The notes beneath the pieces were generated by a model that worked only from the letters and a program-made list of their open reading frames with translations, was not told the origin of the DNA and searched no databases. This document shows, piece by piece, positions 54,097 through 63,422 of a stretch of 64,000 nt of DNA (its first letter is position 1; each line of letters opens with the position of its first letter). A program made the position numbers and the translations under genes. The stretch is from contig NZ_MTZV01000004.1 in NCBI RefSeq assembly GCF_002362315.1, forward strand, positions 868,001 through 932,000. Direction: 5' to 3'. The DNA is from Paraburkholderia acidicola. Its GTDB lineage: Bacteria; Pseudomonadota; Gammaproteobacteria; Burkholderiales; Burkholderiaceae.

Positions 54097-55377
54097 ATGA
54101 AAGTTACAAACTATCAGGGCGCGACGATTGATCCTTATAGCAAGGGCTTGGGCATGGTTCCCGGTACCAGCATCCAGTTGACGGATGCCGCGCGTCTCGA
54201 ATGGAATCTGCTCGACGAAGACGTCAGCCTGCCGGCCGCTGTGCTGTATGCGGAGCGTGTCGAACACAACCTCAAGTGGATGCAGGCGTTCGTCACGGAG
54301 TACGGTCTCAAGCTCGCACCGCACGGCAAGACGACGATGGCGCCGCAGCTGTTTCGCCGGCAGATCGAAACCGGTGCGTGGGGCATCACGCTCGCGACCG
54401 CGCATCAGGTGCGGGCTGCGTATCACGGCGGTGTGTCGCGTGTGCTGATGGCAAATCAACTGGTCGGCAAGCGCAACATGCTGATGATCGCGGAGCTGCT
54501 GAGCGATCCGAACTTCGAATTCTTTTGCCTTGTCGATTCCGTCGATGGTGTCGAGCAGTTGGGGAAATTCTTCGGCTCGGTGGGCAAGTCGCTGCAGGTT
54601 CTGCTTGAACTCGGCGTGCCGGGCGGCCGCACCGGCGTGCGCAACGAGGCACAGCGTGACGCGGTGCTCGACGCGATTGCGCGCTATCCGGATGCGTTGA
54701 AGCTCGCCGGCGTCGAGATGTATGAAGGCGTGTTGAAGGAAGAAGACGAAGTACGCGCGTTTCTGCGCAGCGCGGTGACGACGACGCTCGCACTTGCCGA
54801 TGCAGGCCGTTTCGCGCGCACGCCGGCGGTGCTGTCGGGTGCGGGATCGGCGTGGTACGACGTGGTCGCGGAAGAATTCTCGAAGGCGTCGGATGGCGAG
54901 CGCATCGAGATCGTACTGCGCCCCGGCTGCTATCTGACGCACGATGTCGGCGTGTACCGGAAGGCGCAGACCGATATCTTCGCGCGCAATCCAGTGGCGA
55001 AGAAAATGGGCGAAGGGCTATTGCCGGCGTTGCAGTTGTGGGCCTACGTGCAGTCGATTCCTGAACCCGATCGCGCGATTATCGGTCTCGGCAAGCGCGA
55101 TTCCGCCTTCGATTCGGGCATGCCAGAGCCGGCGCGTCACTATCGGCCAGGCACTGGTGGACAGCCGCGCGACATCGCCGCGAGCGAAGGTTGGGAAATA
55201 TTCGGACTGATGGACCAGCATGCGTATCTGCGCATCCCGGCAGGCGCCGATCTGAAAGTCGGCGACATGATCGCCTTCGACATCTCGCATCCGTGCCTGA
55301 CGTTCGACAAATGGCGTCAGTTGCTGGTTGTCGATCCGGCTTATCGCGTGACGGAAGTCATCGAGACGTTTTTCTGA
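54097..55377 (+). CDS. PLP-dependent D-amino acid deaminase (DSD/alanine racemase N-terminal fold)
   Basis: A 426-residue fold-type III PLP enzyme. The PLP lysine is K78 in KLAPHGKTTMAP; the C-terminal FGLMDQHAYLRI and ISHPCLTFDKW supply the His and Cys zinc ligands of the D-serine dehydratase/D-threonine aldolase-like family. It would deaminate D-amino acids freed by the D-aminoacylase. Start: ATG 54097 has GGAG 8-9 bases upstream; ATGs at 54079 and 54082 are open but lack a site. Divergent from rpiR. Confidence 0.88.
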   Translation: MKVTNYQGATIDPYSKGLGMVPGTSIQLTDAARLEWNLLDEDVSLPAAVLYAERVEHNLKWMQAFVTEYGLKLAPHGKTTMAPQLFRRQIETGAWGITLATAHQVRAAYHGGVSRVLMANQLVGKRNMLMIAELLSDPNFEFFCLVDSVDGVEQLGKFFGSVGKSLQVLLELGVPGGRTGVRNEAQRDAVLDAIARYPDALKLAGVEMYEGVLKEEDEVRAFLRSAVTTTLALADAGRFARTPAVLSGAGSAWYDVVAEEFSKASDGERIEIVLRPGCYLTHDVGVYRKAQTDIFARNPVAKKMGEGLLPALQLWAYVQSIPEPDRAIIGLGKRDSAFDSGMPEPARHYRPGTGGQPRDIAASEGWEIFGLMDQHAYLRIPAGADLKVGDMIAFDISHPCLTFDKWRQLLVVDPAYRVTEVIETFF

Positions 55378-55399
55378 CGCGTCGCGCGTCTGCGCCAAG

Positions 55400-55423
55400 A
55401 ACCTCACCGTACACGGTGAGGTT
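55400..55423. terminator. hairpin between deaminase and marR genes
   Basis: AACCTCACCGT-ac-ACGGTGAGGTT, a perfect 11-bp stem between convergent genes; no T-tract. Confidence 0.65.
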
Positions 55424-55429
55424 CGCGGT

Positions 55430-55888
55430 TTAACTCTCGTCGGCTTCTGTGATCGCCGTCGCAGCGACCTCGCCGATGCGGGTCTCCAGCATCCCCAACG
55501 CACCGGACAGCGCGACCACCGCATCGTCCGGTAGCGCCCCCATCGTGTCATCAAAGAACGCCTGGCGACGCGGCATGCTCGCTTCCGCCACCGCACGCCC
55601 TTCGTCGGTGAGCTTCACGTTGGTAACGCGGTTGTCGCGTGTGTCCATACTGCGCGCGATCCAGCCCATTTGTTCGAGTGTCTTGAGCTGACGCGTGAGC
55701 GCGCCCGGGTCAATGCGCAGACGCTCGACCAGCCGCTTCTGCGACGACTCCCCTTCGTGCTCGTGTAGCGCGAGCAGAATCCGCCAACGCGGCATCGGGT
55801 GGCCGACATATTGTTCGAACGCCGCCATGAACGCGCGATACGTGCGGCCGAACTGCTGAACAATGGCGACGCGGTCGTGTACTTCCAT
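55430..55888 (-). CDS. MarR family transcriptional regulator
   Basis: A 152-residue winged-helix repressor: MPRWRILLALHEHEGESSQKRLVERLRIDPGALTRQLKTLEQMGWIARSMDTRDNRVTNVKLTDEG is the complete DNA-binding region with the MarR wing (about 35-100). Encoded 33 bases after the MFS pump on the same strand, so probably co-transcribed with it and acting as its local repressor. Effector unknown. Confidence 0.93.
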   Translation of the reverse strand: MEVHDRVAIVQQFGRTYRAFMAAFEQYVGHPMPRWRILLALHEHEGESSQKRLVERLRIDPGALTRQLKTLEQMGWIARSMDTRDNRVTNVKLTDEGRAVAEASMPRRQAFFDDTMGALPDDAVVALSGALGMLETRIGEVAATAITEADES

Positions 55889-55921
55889 AAGAATCTGCCT
55901 GGGCGAAATCGGTGTATCAGA

Positions 55922-57517
55922 TCAGTCCACGTGAACCGTCGGTTCAACCTGTCGATGCAGCTTGATGGGCGGCACGCGCCGGCTCTGCCAGATCGACACG
56001 ACGGCGATCACCGCGGCCAGTGCGAGCCCGACATGGATCGCACCGACGAGCGCTTCGCGCGCCGACTCCAGCAGCATGCCGCCATTGTGTCCGGCATGCG
56101 CGAGCTGGCCGAGCAAGGTCTGCTGCTCGTCGTGATTGATCAGGATCTGCGGATCGCCGAGATCGGTAATCCACTGCATCGCGTGATCGCTTTCCAGCGC
56201 ATTGCGCACGCCGCTCGCATACATGTGCGTGACGAGCGTGCCGGTAAGCGCTGTGCCGAGCATCCCACCGATCATCCGCAGCGATTGCAGCAGCGCGGTC
56301 GCAATGCCGAGGTGCTCGCGGCCCGCGGTCTGCTGCGCAAAGATGGTCAGATTCGGCATCACGAAGCCAAGCCCCAGGCCGCCGATAACCATGAACGACA
56401 TCAGCAGCCATTGCGGCATCGAGCGCGTCGCGACGACGACGCCGAGGCACGCGATCGCGAGCAGCGCAAAGCCGACAAACAGCATCAGATTCGGATTGCG
56501 TACCCGCGACACGATGCGGCCGTTCGCGATACTGCCGATCGTGATGAACACGACGAGCGGTGTGATGACGAGACCCGCCTCTTTCGGCGACATGCCGAAC
56601 CCGCCCTGAAACAGCAGCGGTGCGTAAAACAGCATCGAGAACATCGTGAAGCCGCCGAGCACCGACAGCGTAAACAGCGCGGACAGGCTGCGATTGCGGA
56701 ACATGTCGACGGGCAGGATGGCTTGCGGGAACGACTTTTCCCAGCGCCACAAGCCGTATGCCGATGCGATGCTGATTGCGAGCAGCGCGATCGTACCGAC
56801 GGACACCCCGTGCTTCGGCAGCATTTCGACGAAGAGTTGCAGGCAACCGAGCGCGGCGGCGATCAGCAAGGCGCCGGGCCAGTCGAGTCGCATCTTGCCT
56901 TTATGCACGACCTGCCGCAGATGCGGCAGATAACGCCAGACGAAGAACAGCGAGAGCAGACCGACGGGCAGATTCACGTAGAACACCGAGCGCCAGCCCG
57001 AATACTGCGTGAGAAAGCCGCCGAGCGACGGTCCGACCGCATTCGCGATGCCGAACGCCGAGCTCATCATCACCTGCCAGCGCAGGCGCACGACCGAATC
57101 GGGGAACAGGTCGGGAATGCACGCGAACGCGGTGCCGACCAGCATGCCACCACCGATCCCCTGCAGCCCACGCGCGATCACGAGGAACAGCATGCTGTTG
57201 GCGGCGCCGCACAGCACCGACGCGCCGGTGAACAGCACGATCGACGCAATCACGAACGGCTTGCGCCCGTAATAGTCGCCGAGCCGGCCGAAGATCGGAA
57301 CGGTGATGACGGAGGTCAGCAGGTAGGAGGTTGCGACCCACGCGTAGAGGTCGAAGCCTTTCAGCTCGGACACGATGGTGGGCAACGCCGTGCCGACCAC
57401 GGTCTGGTCGAGCGCGACGAGCATCGTCACGAAGGAGATGCCGAGCATCGCTAGTAGCGATTCACGGAACGGTAAAACTTGCCCACTCGAGTGGTGGGCC
57501 GCAGTATGGACAGCCAT
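55922..57517 (-). CDS. MFS drug efflux transporter, DHA2 (EmrB/QacA) family
   Basis: Inner membrane antiporter of 531 residues with about 14 spans. LDQTVVGTALPTI is motif D1 of the 14-TMS drug:H+ family, GRLGDYYGRKPF motif A, and GIANAVGPSLGGFLTQYSGWRSVFYVNLPVG motif C. It probably exports a drug or aromatic compound sensed by the downstream MarR protein. No EmrA-type adaptor is adjacent. Confidence 0.93.
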   Translation of the reverse strand: MAVHTAAHHSSGQVLPFRESLLAMLGISFVTMLVALDQTVVGTALPTIVSELKGFDLYAWVATSYLLTSVITVPIFGRLGDYYGRKPFVIASIVLFTGASVLCGAANSMLFLVIARGLQGIGGGMLVGTAFACIPDLFPDSVVRLRWQVMMSSAFGIANAVGPSLGGFLTQYSGWRSVFYVNLPVGLLSLFFVWRYLPHLRQVVHKGKMRLDWPGALLIAAALGCLQLFVEMLPKHGVSVGTIALLAISIASAYGLWRWEKSFPQAILPVDMFRNRSLSALFTLSVLGGFTMFSMLFYAPLLFQGGFGMSPKEAGLVITPLVVFITIGSIANGRIVSRVRNPNLMLFVGFALLAIACLGVVVATRSMPQWLLMSFMVIGGLGLGFVMPNLTIFAQQTAGREHLGIATALLQSLRMIGGMLGTALTGTLVTHMYASGVRNALESDHAMQWITDLGDPQILINHDEQQTLLGQLAHAGHNGGMLLESAREALVGAIHVGLALAAVIAVVSIWQSRRVPPIKLHRQVEPTVHVD

Positions 57518-57534
57518 TTTTGATCGTGCAACAG

Positions 57535-57546
57535 TTGACTCGTCAA
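57535..57546. promoter_or_regulatory. palindrome in the MFS/EcsC divergent gap, candidate MarR operator
   Basis: TTGACTCGTCAA: TTGAC arms in inverted orientation around a 2-base centre, 18 bases before the MFS ATG. MarR operators are often of this form. Confidence 0.45.
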
Positions 57547-57651
57547 ACGATCGGGAATCATACCATAGCGGGAAGTTCTAAACTGGCCCGGTCGGCGGTT
57601 AAAGTCGGCCAAGCCGTACTTGCAACACTCGCAACGATGACCGGGAGGTCC

Positions 57652-58503
57652 ATGGAGTCGAATCCGCTCGCCACACCCGTCTTGTCCCCCGACGATCTGA
57701 ACGCGCTGCGCCGCGCGAAACACGAACTCGAAAGCCCCGCGCTGACGATGAAGCTCGCGAGTATCGTCGGTGCGCCGCTGGAAAAACTGCTGGCCCGGAT
57801 GCCTGCGTTCGCCAACGAGAAGGTCGGCGATGCCACCCAGCTCGCGTTGCGCAAATGCCTGCAACTCGCGTTGCGCACGCTCAACCGGGCGGATCCAGCA
57901 GCCTCTTCAACTACACCGGCTACGCTGGATAAGCCGAGCAACCTGCTGCACAAGTTCGCAGTTGCGACGACCGGCGCGGCAGGCGGCGCGTTCGGCCTGT
58001 TTGCCCTACCGGTCGAACTGCCGGTCACGACAACCTTGATGTTCCGTTCGATCTGCGACATCGCGCGTAGCGAAGGAGAGGATCTGTCGTCGGTGGAAAC
58101 GCAGTTGCAGTGTCTAACCGTGCTCGGTATGGGCAGCGCGTCGAACGCCGACGACGACGCCGATTTCGGCTACTTCATCATGCGCGGTGCGCTGGCGCAG
58201 GCGGTATCGAAGGCATCATCGGAGATTGCGAGCAAGGGATTTGCCACACATGGTTCGGCCGCTTTACTGCGGCTTGTGAACACGATTGCCGCGCGCTTTT
58301 CGGTGCAGGTCAGCGAGCAGGTCGCGGCGAAATCGATTCCGGCGATCGGTGCAGTACTGGGCGCGATGGTCAACACGGTTTTCATCGATCACTTCCAGCA
58401 GGTCGCGCACGGCCACTTCACCGTGCGCAGGCTGGAGCGTCAGTACGGCACCGAAACCGTCGAAGCCGCATATCAGACGATCGACATTTCGCTCGCGGGC
58501 TGA
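57652..58503 (+). CDS. EcsC family protein
   Basis: A 283-residue protein of the EcsC family, whose biochemical role is unknown. Visible segments are KFAVATTGAAGGAFGLFALPVELPVTTTLMFRSICDIARSEGEDL (hydrophobic, perhaps membrane-associated) and IPAIGAVLGAMVNTVFIDHFQQVAHGHFTVRRLERQYG, typical of the family C-terminus. GGGAGG stands just before ATG 57652. Divergent from the MFS gene; its 3' end overlaps the convergent hydrolase gene by 31 bases. Confidence 0.85.
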   Translation: MESNPLATPVLSPDDLNALRRAKHELESPALTMKLASIVGAPLEKLLARMPAFANEKVGDATQLALRKCLQLALRTLNRADPAASSTTPATLDKPSNLLHKFAVATTGAAGGAFGLFALPVELPVTTTLMFRSICDIARSEGEDLSSVETQLQCLTVLGMGSASNADDDADFGYFIMRGALAQAVSKASSEIASKGFATHGSAALLRLVNTIAARFSVQVSEQVAAKSIPAIGAVLGAMVNTVFIDHFQQVAHGHFTVRRLERQYGTETVEAAYQTIDISLAG

Positions 58504-59423
58504 GCGGTCTCTACGCGCGTGACCTGACGCACGAAATCGGCGGCGCGATCGAGTGCGCGGCGGGCCTCGGGAATGAACGGCGTCCAGATCTGCCAGACGT
58601 GCGGCATCTTCGGCCAGATTTCGAAGTCGACGGTCACGCCGACTGCGCGAGCGCTGTCGGCGACCCGGCGCGAATCGTCGAGCAGCACTTCGGTGCTCGC
58701 AGCCTGCATGAAGAGCGGCGGCAAGCCGTGCAGGTCGGCATACAGCGGCGACGCATACGGATTCGTGGCGGGCGTATCGGCCAGATAGAGCTTCGCCGCA
58801 CGGCCGATTGCCGGACCGCTGAACATCGGGTCGGCGCCATCGTTGGTGCGGATCGTCGCGCCGGTCGCGGCAAGATCGGTCCACGCCGAAAACAGGATCG
58901 CGCCGGCCGGCAGTACGTCGCCGGCATCGCGCAGTGCGACCAGCGTCGCGAGAGCCAGTCCGCCGCCGGCCGAATCGCCGGCAATCACGATTGACCCGGG
59001 CGAGATGCCCTGCGTAACCAGCCGGCGATAGGCCGCGAGCGCATCGTCGAGTGCAGCGGGAAACGGATGCTCGGGAGCGAGGCGATAGTCGAGCGAGAAC
59101 ACGCGCGCATCGGTGCGCGTGCCCAACCCGAAGGTGATGGCCCGGTGCGTACGCGGCGAGCAGAAGTAATACCCGCCGCCGTGCAGATACAGAATGACGG
59201 GCGCTGTCGGCGCCGCGCCGGCACGCTCGAACCATTCACCATACAGTGGCGCGTCGTCCGGACCGTACTGCTCACGCAGCGTCCAGCCCGCCGGCACGCG
59301 GGGCACCCGGGCGCCTTTGTTCATCACGGCGCGGGCCGCTTCGGCATTGACTGTTGTCCGCAACGTGTGCGGACGGAATTTCCTGCGGATGAACCAGCAG
59401 GCGATCGTGCTTTGCCAACTCAT
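58473..59423 (-). CDS. alpha/beta hydrolase, hormone-sensitive lipase family
   Basis: A 316-residue esterase/lipase-like enzyme. Oxyanion-hole motif HGGG (81-84, in YLHGGGYYF), DYRLAPEHPFPAALDD and nucleophile S151 in GDSAGGG are HSL-family marks; the acid and histidine are expected near EVLLDD and PHVWQ. ATG 59423 was chosen for the family-like MSWQS start. Substrate unknown. Confidence 0.92.
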   Translation of the reverse strand: MSWQSTIACWFIRRKFRPHTLRTTVNAEAARAVMNKGARVPRVPAGWTLREQYGPDDAPLYGEWFERAGAAPTAPVILYLHGGGYYFCSPRTHRAITFGLGTRTDARVFSLDYRLAPEHPFPAALDDALAAYRRLVTQGISPGSIVIAGDSAGGGLALATLVALRDAGDVLPAGAILFSAWTDLAATGATIRTNDGADPMFSGPAIGRAAKLYLADTPATNPYASPLYADLHGLPPLFMQAASTEVLLDDSRRVADSARAVGVTVDFEIWPKMPHVWQIWTPFIPEARRALDRAADFVRQVTRVETAQPASEMSIV

Positions 59424-59520
59424 TGGAACGTGCTCCTCGGACGGCCAGGCGGCCATGGTACGTGCGATCGGCAACGCACCGTTCGACGGGCCGCTCTAAA
59501 CGCAGCGGCCGTGAAGCTGT

Positions 59521-59955
59521 CTAGTTGGCCGGCAGGATCTGCCCGCGAATTTCACCTGACGGGTTCTGCGCTGTGTGCACATTGAAATACCACTGGCCGG
59601 CCATCAGATCGGCGGCCTGCTGATCGGTCAACGTCGCTGCGCCCTTGATCGGACTGGCGAGCGCGCTCTTGTCGATCGGCACCTGGACTTTCGCGTTCTG
59701 TCCGACCGGCGCAGGCCCGTGGAAATGCGCCATCGTTGCGGGGCCCGTCAGGCCTTCGTAAGTCGCGGTCCACTGCAGCGCTTTCGTCGACGTATCGAAC
59801 GATGCATTCAGCATGCCGTGCCCATGACTCACGCGCGGCGGCACTTCGCTGGACGGTTCGAGGTCGGCCTTGAGCGCCACCGTATCGGCGAACGCCACGC
59901 CCGTTGCGAGCGCCCACAACACGACAGCCAGATTCAATTTGCGTATCGCAATCAT
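59521..59955 (-). CDS. secreted CHRD domain protein
   Basis: A 144-residue exported protein: signal peptide 1-22 (ending AFA) then a CHRD domain (about 28-143) with VPPRVSHGHGMLNASFD, TMAHFHGPA and a C-terminal WYFNVHTAQNPSGEIRGQI. CHRD domains occur in chordin and many bacterial secreted proteins; no activity is established. GGAG lies 6 bases before ATG 59955. Confidence 0.9.
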   Translation of the reverse strand: MIAIRKLNLAVVLWALATGVAFADTVALKADLEPSSEVPPRVSHGHGMLNASFDTSTKALQWTATYEGLTGPATMAHFHGPAPVGQNAKVQVPIDKSALASPIKGAATLTDQQAADLMAGQWYFNVHTAQNPSGEIRGQILPAN

Positions 59956-60247
59956 CTTTTTCTCCGGACTCGTATCGCACCGCACAAGCGGTTGCCCGCG
60001 CGGGGTGAACACATACTAGGGCAATTTCAGACCCGCCGCGCGGCTCGATCGAACCTGCGCGCAGGGTGTGCAGGCGCGTGAATTCCCGCTGCCTGACGAC
60101 GATACCCTCCACATTCTCCAATAGACAATTGCGCGATTCGCACTGAATGCCGTAGCAAACCCCTGCTACGCTACGTCTGCGAGAAGTGACTCCTTCATCG
60201 AAGGATGTCTCCAAGTTTAAACGCGGCTTCGGCCGCGTTTTTTTTCG
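59956..60247. other. 292-base intergenic region
   Basis: Holds the CHRD gene upstream region and, at its right end, a bidirectional terminator (60219-60245). No gene is supported in between. Confidence 0.6.
60219..60245. terminator. terminator of the sensor kinase gene
   Basis: AAACGCGGC-ttcg-GCCGCGTTTTTTTT; A- and T-tracts on both sides, 3 bases after the kinase stop on the minus strand. Confidence 0.85.
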
Positions 60248-62398
60248 CTAGGCGAGTGACGCCGCCTGCGCCTCGATATCGTCCAGCATCGCGTTGCAGG
60301 TATCGAGCAAGGCGAGCCCATCGGCGCGCAAACATTCGATGGGCTTCGTGACGATACCGCGCCGGTACGCTTCGAGCACATCGAGTAGCGGCGGATATTG
60401 CAGCACGCTTGCGGCACCCGCGACGCGATGGTGCCACTCCATCAGACGCTCCACATCGGGATCGTCGAGCAATGATTGCAGCGCGCGGACGTCGTCGCGT
60501 ACCGCGGACACAAAAGCCTCCAGTAGCGTCTTCACCGTCGTTTCGCTGCCCCATAACTCGATCATGCAGGTGAGATCGATCGATGCATCCGGTCGTGGCG
60601 TCTCTTGTACCGACGACGCGGACGACGTGTCTGCAACAGGCCCACCGAACCATTTGCCGAGAAGCTCGCTTAAGGTAGCGAGGCGCACGGGTTTGACGAT
60701 GCAGCCGTCCATGCCGGCTTCGCGGCACAGACGTAGATCGTCGGGGCCGGTGTTCGCCGTGATGCCGAGAATCGGCATTCGTTGCGTTATGCCGTGCGTG
60801 TCCCGCTCGTTCTCCCGTACCCACCTTGCCAGCTCGTAGCCCGATATTCCCGGCATATGACAATCTGAAATCAGGCAACTGTAGTGCGTCTGCTTGAGTG
60901 CGGCGAGCGCCTGCGCACCGTCATCCGCGATATCACAGGCAAAGCCAAGCAAAGTCAGTTGATGGCGAATCAACGCCTGGTGAACCGGATCGTCTTCGGC
61001 GACTAGCACGAGTGTTTTGCTGGCAATCGCGAGATTGCGATCGGGCGACGCGGGTGTGTCATCGGCGGATGTGGGCGACGACGGTATCGGCCGTTCGTGT
61101 GGCGCATCCAACGCGACCGGTAAAACAACGCGCAATGTCACGCAGGTACCGACACCCGGTGCGCTGCGCAACTCAAGCGTGCCGCCCATCAGATGAGCAA
61201 GCCGTCTGCAGATCGCAAGACCGAGGCCCGCGCCGCCGAAACGCCGAGCCGTCGATGGCTCCGCCTGCACGAATGGCTCGAAGATCTGGGACTGCATATC
61301 CGGCGCAATGCCGATGCCCGAGTCCGTCACTGCGATCTCAACGGCCTGGTGCTGTGCACCGGCATCCGCAACCGAGACACGCACGTCGATCTGCCCAACC
61401 GACGTGAACTTGATCGCATTGCCGAGCAGGTTGAGAAGGATCTGCCGCAACTTGGTACTGTCGCCTCGCAGTGTCGCCGCAAGGCGAGATGCGATGTCCG
61501 TCCGGACACTCAATCCTTTCTCGTGCGCACGGATCGCCAGCAGGCCCACCGTGCTGTCGATCAATTCCCGCATGTCGAACGGTCCGGATTCGACGGTGAG
61601 GTGCCCGGCTTCGATTTTCGAGTAGTCGAGCAGGTCGTCGAGAATCTGCCGCAACGTGGTCGCCGAGCCGTTGATCATGCCGAGCATCTCGCGCTGTTCC
61701 CCGGTGAGTGGCATGCGCTCCAGCATGTCGACGAGGCCCTGCACACCGTTCATCGGAGTACGCAATTCATGGCTCATCGTCGCGAGAAAATCGTCCTTCG
61801 TTTGCGACGTGGTCTGGGCGAGATTGAGTTGCGACGTGAGCCGCTGCTTATCCTGTTTGCGCTCGATGATTTCACGCCGCAGCAGGCGGAGTGTGCGCAA
61901 CGCAATCAGAAGGGCGGCGATGACTGCGAGCAGTAACGGCAGCAGGCACAACGTGTAGATACGCCACTCGCTATTGTCGCTAGCCACAGCGCGCGCGTCA
62001 TGCCTGCGAGTGCGTACCGCGCTATCCGCGACCACACTTTGCGCGCTTGCTTTAGACAACAGCATGTTGCAATCGTCACAGCGCGGGTTGATCACCGGGC
62101 GATCGTTATTTCGCGCGCCCGTGTGATTGACCGCCACCGCAGTGTGTATCGACAGAAATGCGCCGCTTGCTCGCTCGGCGCTTCGGCGCGGATCGTCCGT
62201 TGCCTGCGCAATATCGCTTGCAAGAAACATGACTGCCATGGTCATGGTACGTAGCAGCGATTGCGACGCACCCAACAGAAGCGACACGCCAACCGCCCGT
62301 TCCCGTGGCACACGAGATACGCCCGGGCCCTGCTCGCCGGACCACGCGAGCTGCATCGAACCCGCGCAAATCGACAACCCCTTCCCCACACATGCCAT
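60248..62398 (-). CDS. hybrid sensor histidine kinase (HisKA-HATPase-REC-HPt)
   Basis: A 716-residue inner membrane phosphorelay kinase. Order (positions counted from ATG 62398): membrane/signal segment about 37-66, periplasmic region 67-145 with a C-x-x-C (about 107-110), membrane span 147-171, HisKA with H210 in MSHELRTPMNG, HATPase with NAIKF, DSGIGIAP and GGAGLGLAI, receiver with D512 in LISDCHMPG, and HPt with H657 in HHRVAGAA. BvgS/EvgS-like, but lacking their large venus-flytrap sensors. ATG 62398 has GGAGG 5 bases upstream. Partners are the two regulators upstream. Confidence 0.93.
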   Translation of the reverse strand: MACVGKGLSICAGSMQLAWSGEQGPGVSRVPRERAVGVSLLLGASQSLLRTMTMAVMFLASDIAQATDDPRRSAERASGAFLSIHTAVAVNHTGARNNDRPVINPRCDDCNMLLSKASAQSVVADSAVRTRRHDARAVASDNSEWRIYTLCLLPLLLAVIAALLIALRTLRLLRREIIERKQDKQRLTSQLNLAQTTSQTKDDFLATMSHELRTPMNGVQGLVDMLERMPLTGEQREMLGMINGSATTLRQILDDLLDYSKIEAGHLTVESGPFDMRELIDSTVGLLAIRAHEKGLSVRTDIASRLAATLRGDSTKLRQILLNLLGNAIKFTSVGQIDVRVSVADAGAQHQAVEIAVTDSGIGIAPDMQSQIFEPFVQAEPSTARRFGGAGLGLAICRRLAHLMGGTLELRSAPGVGTCVTLRVVLPVALDAPHERPIPSSPTSADDTPASPDRNLAIASKTLVLVAEDDPVHQALIRHQLTLLGFACDIADDGAQALAALKQTHYSCLISDCHMPGISGYELARWVRENERDTHGITQRMPILGITANTGPDDLRLCREAGMDGCIVKPVRLATLSELLGKWFGGPVADTSSASSVQETPRPDASIDLTCMIELWGSETTVKTLLEAFVSAVRDDVRALQSLLDDPDVERLMEWHHRVAGAASVLQYPPLLDVLEAYRRGIVTKPIECLRADGLALLDTCNAMLDDIEAQAASLA

Positions 62399-62533
62399 AC
62401 CACCCTCCATTCAGCGCTTTGCAGCGGCACCCTGCCGTCTACCCAGAACTAATAGGAAGAATCGCAAATGGCAATCTGTGTGTCGTATCCGTCGATGCCT
62501 GATCTACAGCGTGTTGTTTATCGACGCAAATCG

Positions 62534-63178
62534 TTACGCCAGACCTATCTGATTCGCATAACTCATCAGCTCAGCGTCGGTCTCAAGACCGAGCTTGCGC
62601 ATCGCATTGCGCTTCTGCGTGCTGACCGTTTTCACACTACGGCCCAGGGTTGAGGCAATCTGCGTAACGCCGAAACCGCGTGCGTAAAACCGGAACACCT
62701 CCCACTCACGCGCACTCAGCATGCCGATACGTGGCTGAGTCGACGCGTCGTCTGACTCCGGTACGATCTGTACGCGCTCAGACAGATAAGGCGTGCGGGT
62801 TCTGGCCGCATCAATCGCATCGATCAGTTCATGCACGGTGTCGCGCTTGTCGACGATCGCGGTCACGCCGAGCACCAGTAATCCGCTCAACACGGGCGGA
62901 TGTCGCAGCATCGTGAGCACGACGATCGGTGGACAGGCAGGATCGCGCAAGATCCGGCGCAGTAGCGAGACCGCACTGTTTTCGCCGTTGACAGCCGGCA
63001 TGCCGATATCGGTGACGATCACATCGCAAGGGCAGGTATCGAAGAGTTCGGCGAGCGATGCGGTATCGGACGCGGTACCGACCAGCGACATATGCGCAAC
63101 GGAGGAAAGCAGATGGCGTACGCAGACGCGAATCGCACTGTGATCGTCGGCGACGATGACGCGGATATGCTGTTTCAT
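62534..63178 (-). CDS. response regulator, RcsB/BvgA (NarL/FixJ) type
   Basis: A 214-residue regulator: receiver domain (1-125) with acidic pocket DD (11-12) and phospho-acceptor D57 in VIVTDIGMP, and LuxR-type helix-turn-helix (about 149-205; LSAREWEVFRFYARGFGVTQIASTLGRSVKTVSTQKRNAMRKLGL). The SxQK motif resembles RcsB, BvgA and EvgA, partners of hybrid kinases. ATG 63178 is the start. Lies 135 bases before the kinase gene. Confidence 0.93.
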   Translation of the reverse strand: MKQHIRVIVADDHSAIRVCVRHLLSSVAHMSLVGTASDTASLAELFDTCPCDVIVTDIGMPAVNGENSAVSLLRRILRDPACPPIVVLTMLRHPPVLSGLLVLGVTAIVDKRDTVHELIDAIDAARTRTPYLSERVQIVPESDDASTQPRIGMLSAREWEVFRFYARGFGVTQIASTLGRSVKTVSTQKRNAMRKLGLETDAELMSYANQIGLA

Positions 63179-63422
63179 TTGATTGTCGTTATACCCATGA
63201 CGTCCCTGCACTACGTGCATCCCCGGGACGTATCGAACTCACGGTGTCGCGTCTTTACGATGCTGACCGTCAACTGGCCGGCATGCGGCGACTCCGCGTC
63301 GTCGGCTCGCGCTGTGTGTTCATAGCGACGAGTCCGCGCACAAGCGTGCGGTATCGGCTAACCCGTCGATATAAGACAGTTCTGAATTGTGGCCGCGCTG
63401 GAATAACCCGACATCCGATACG

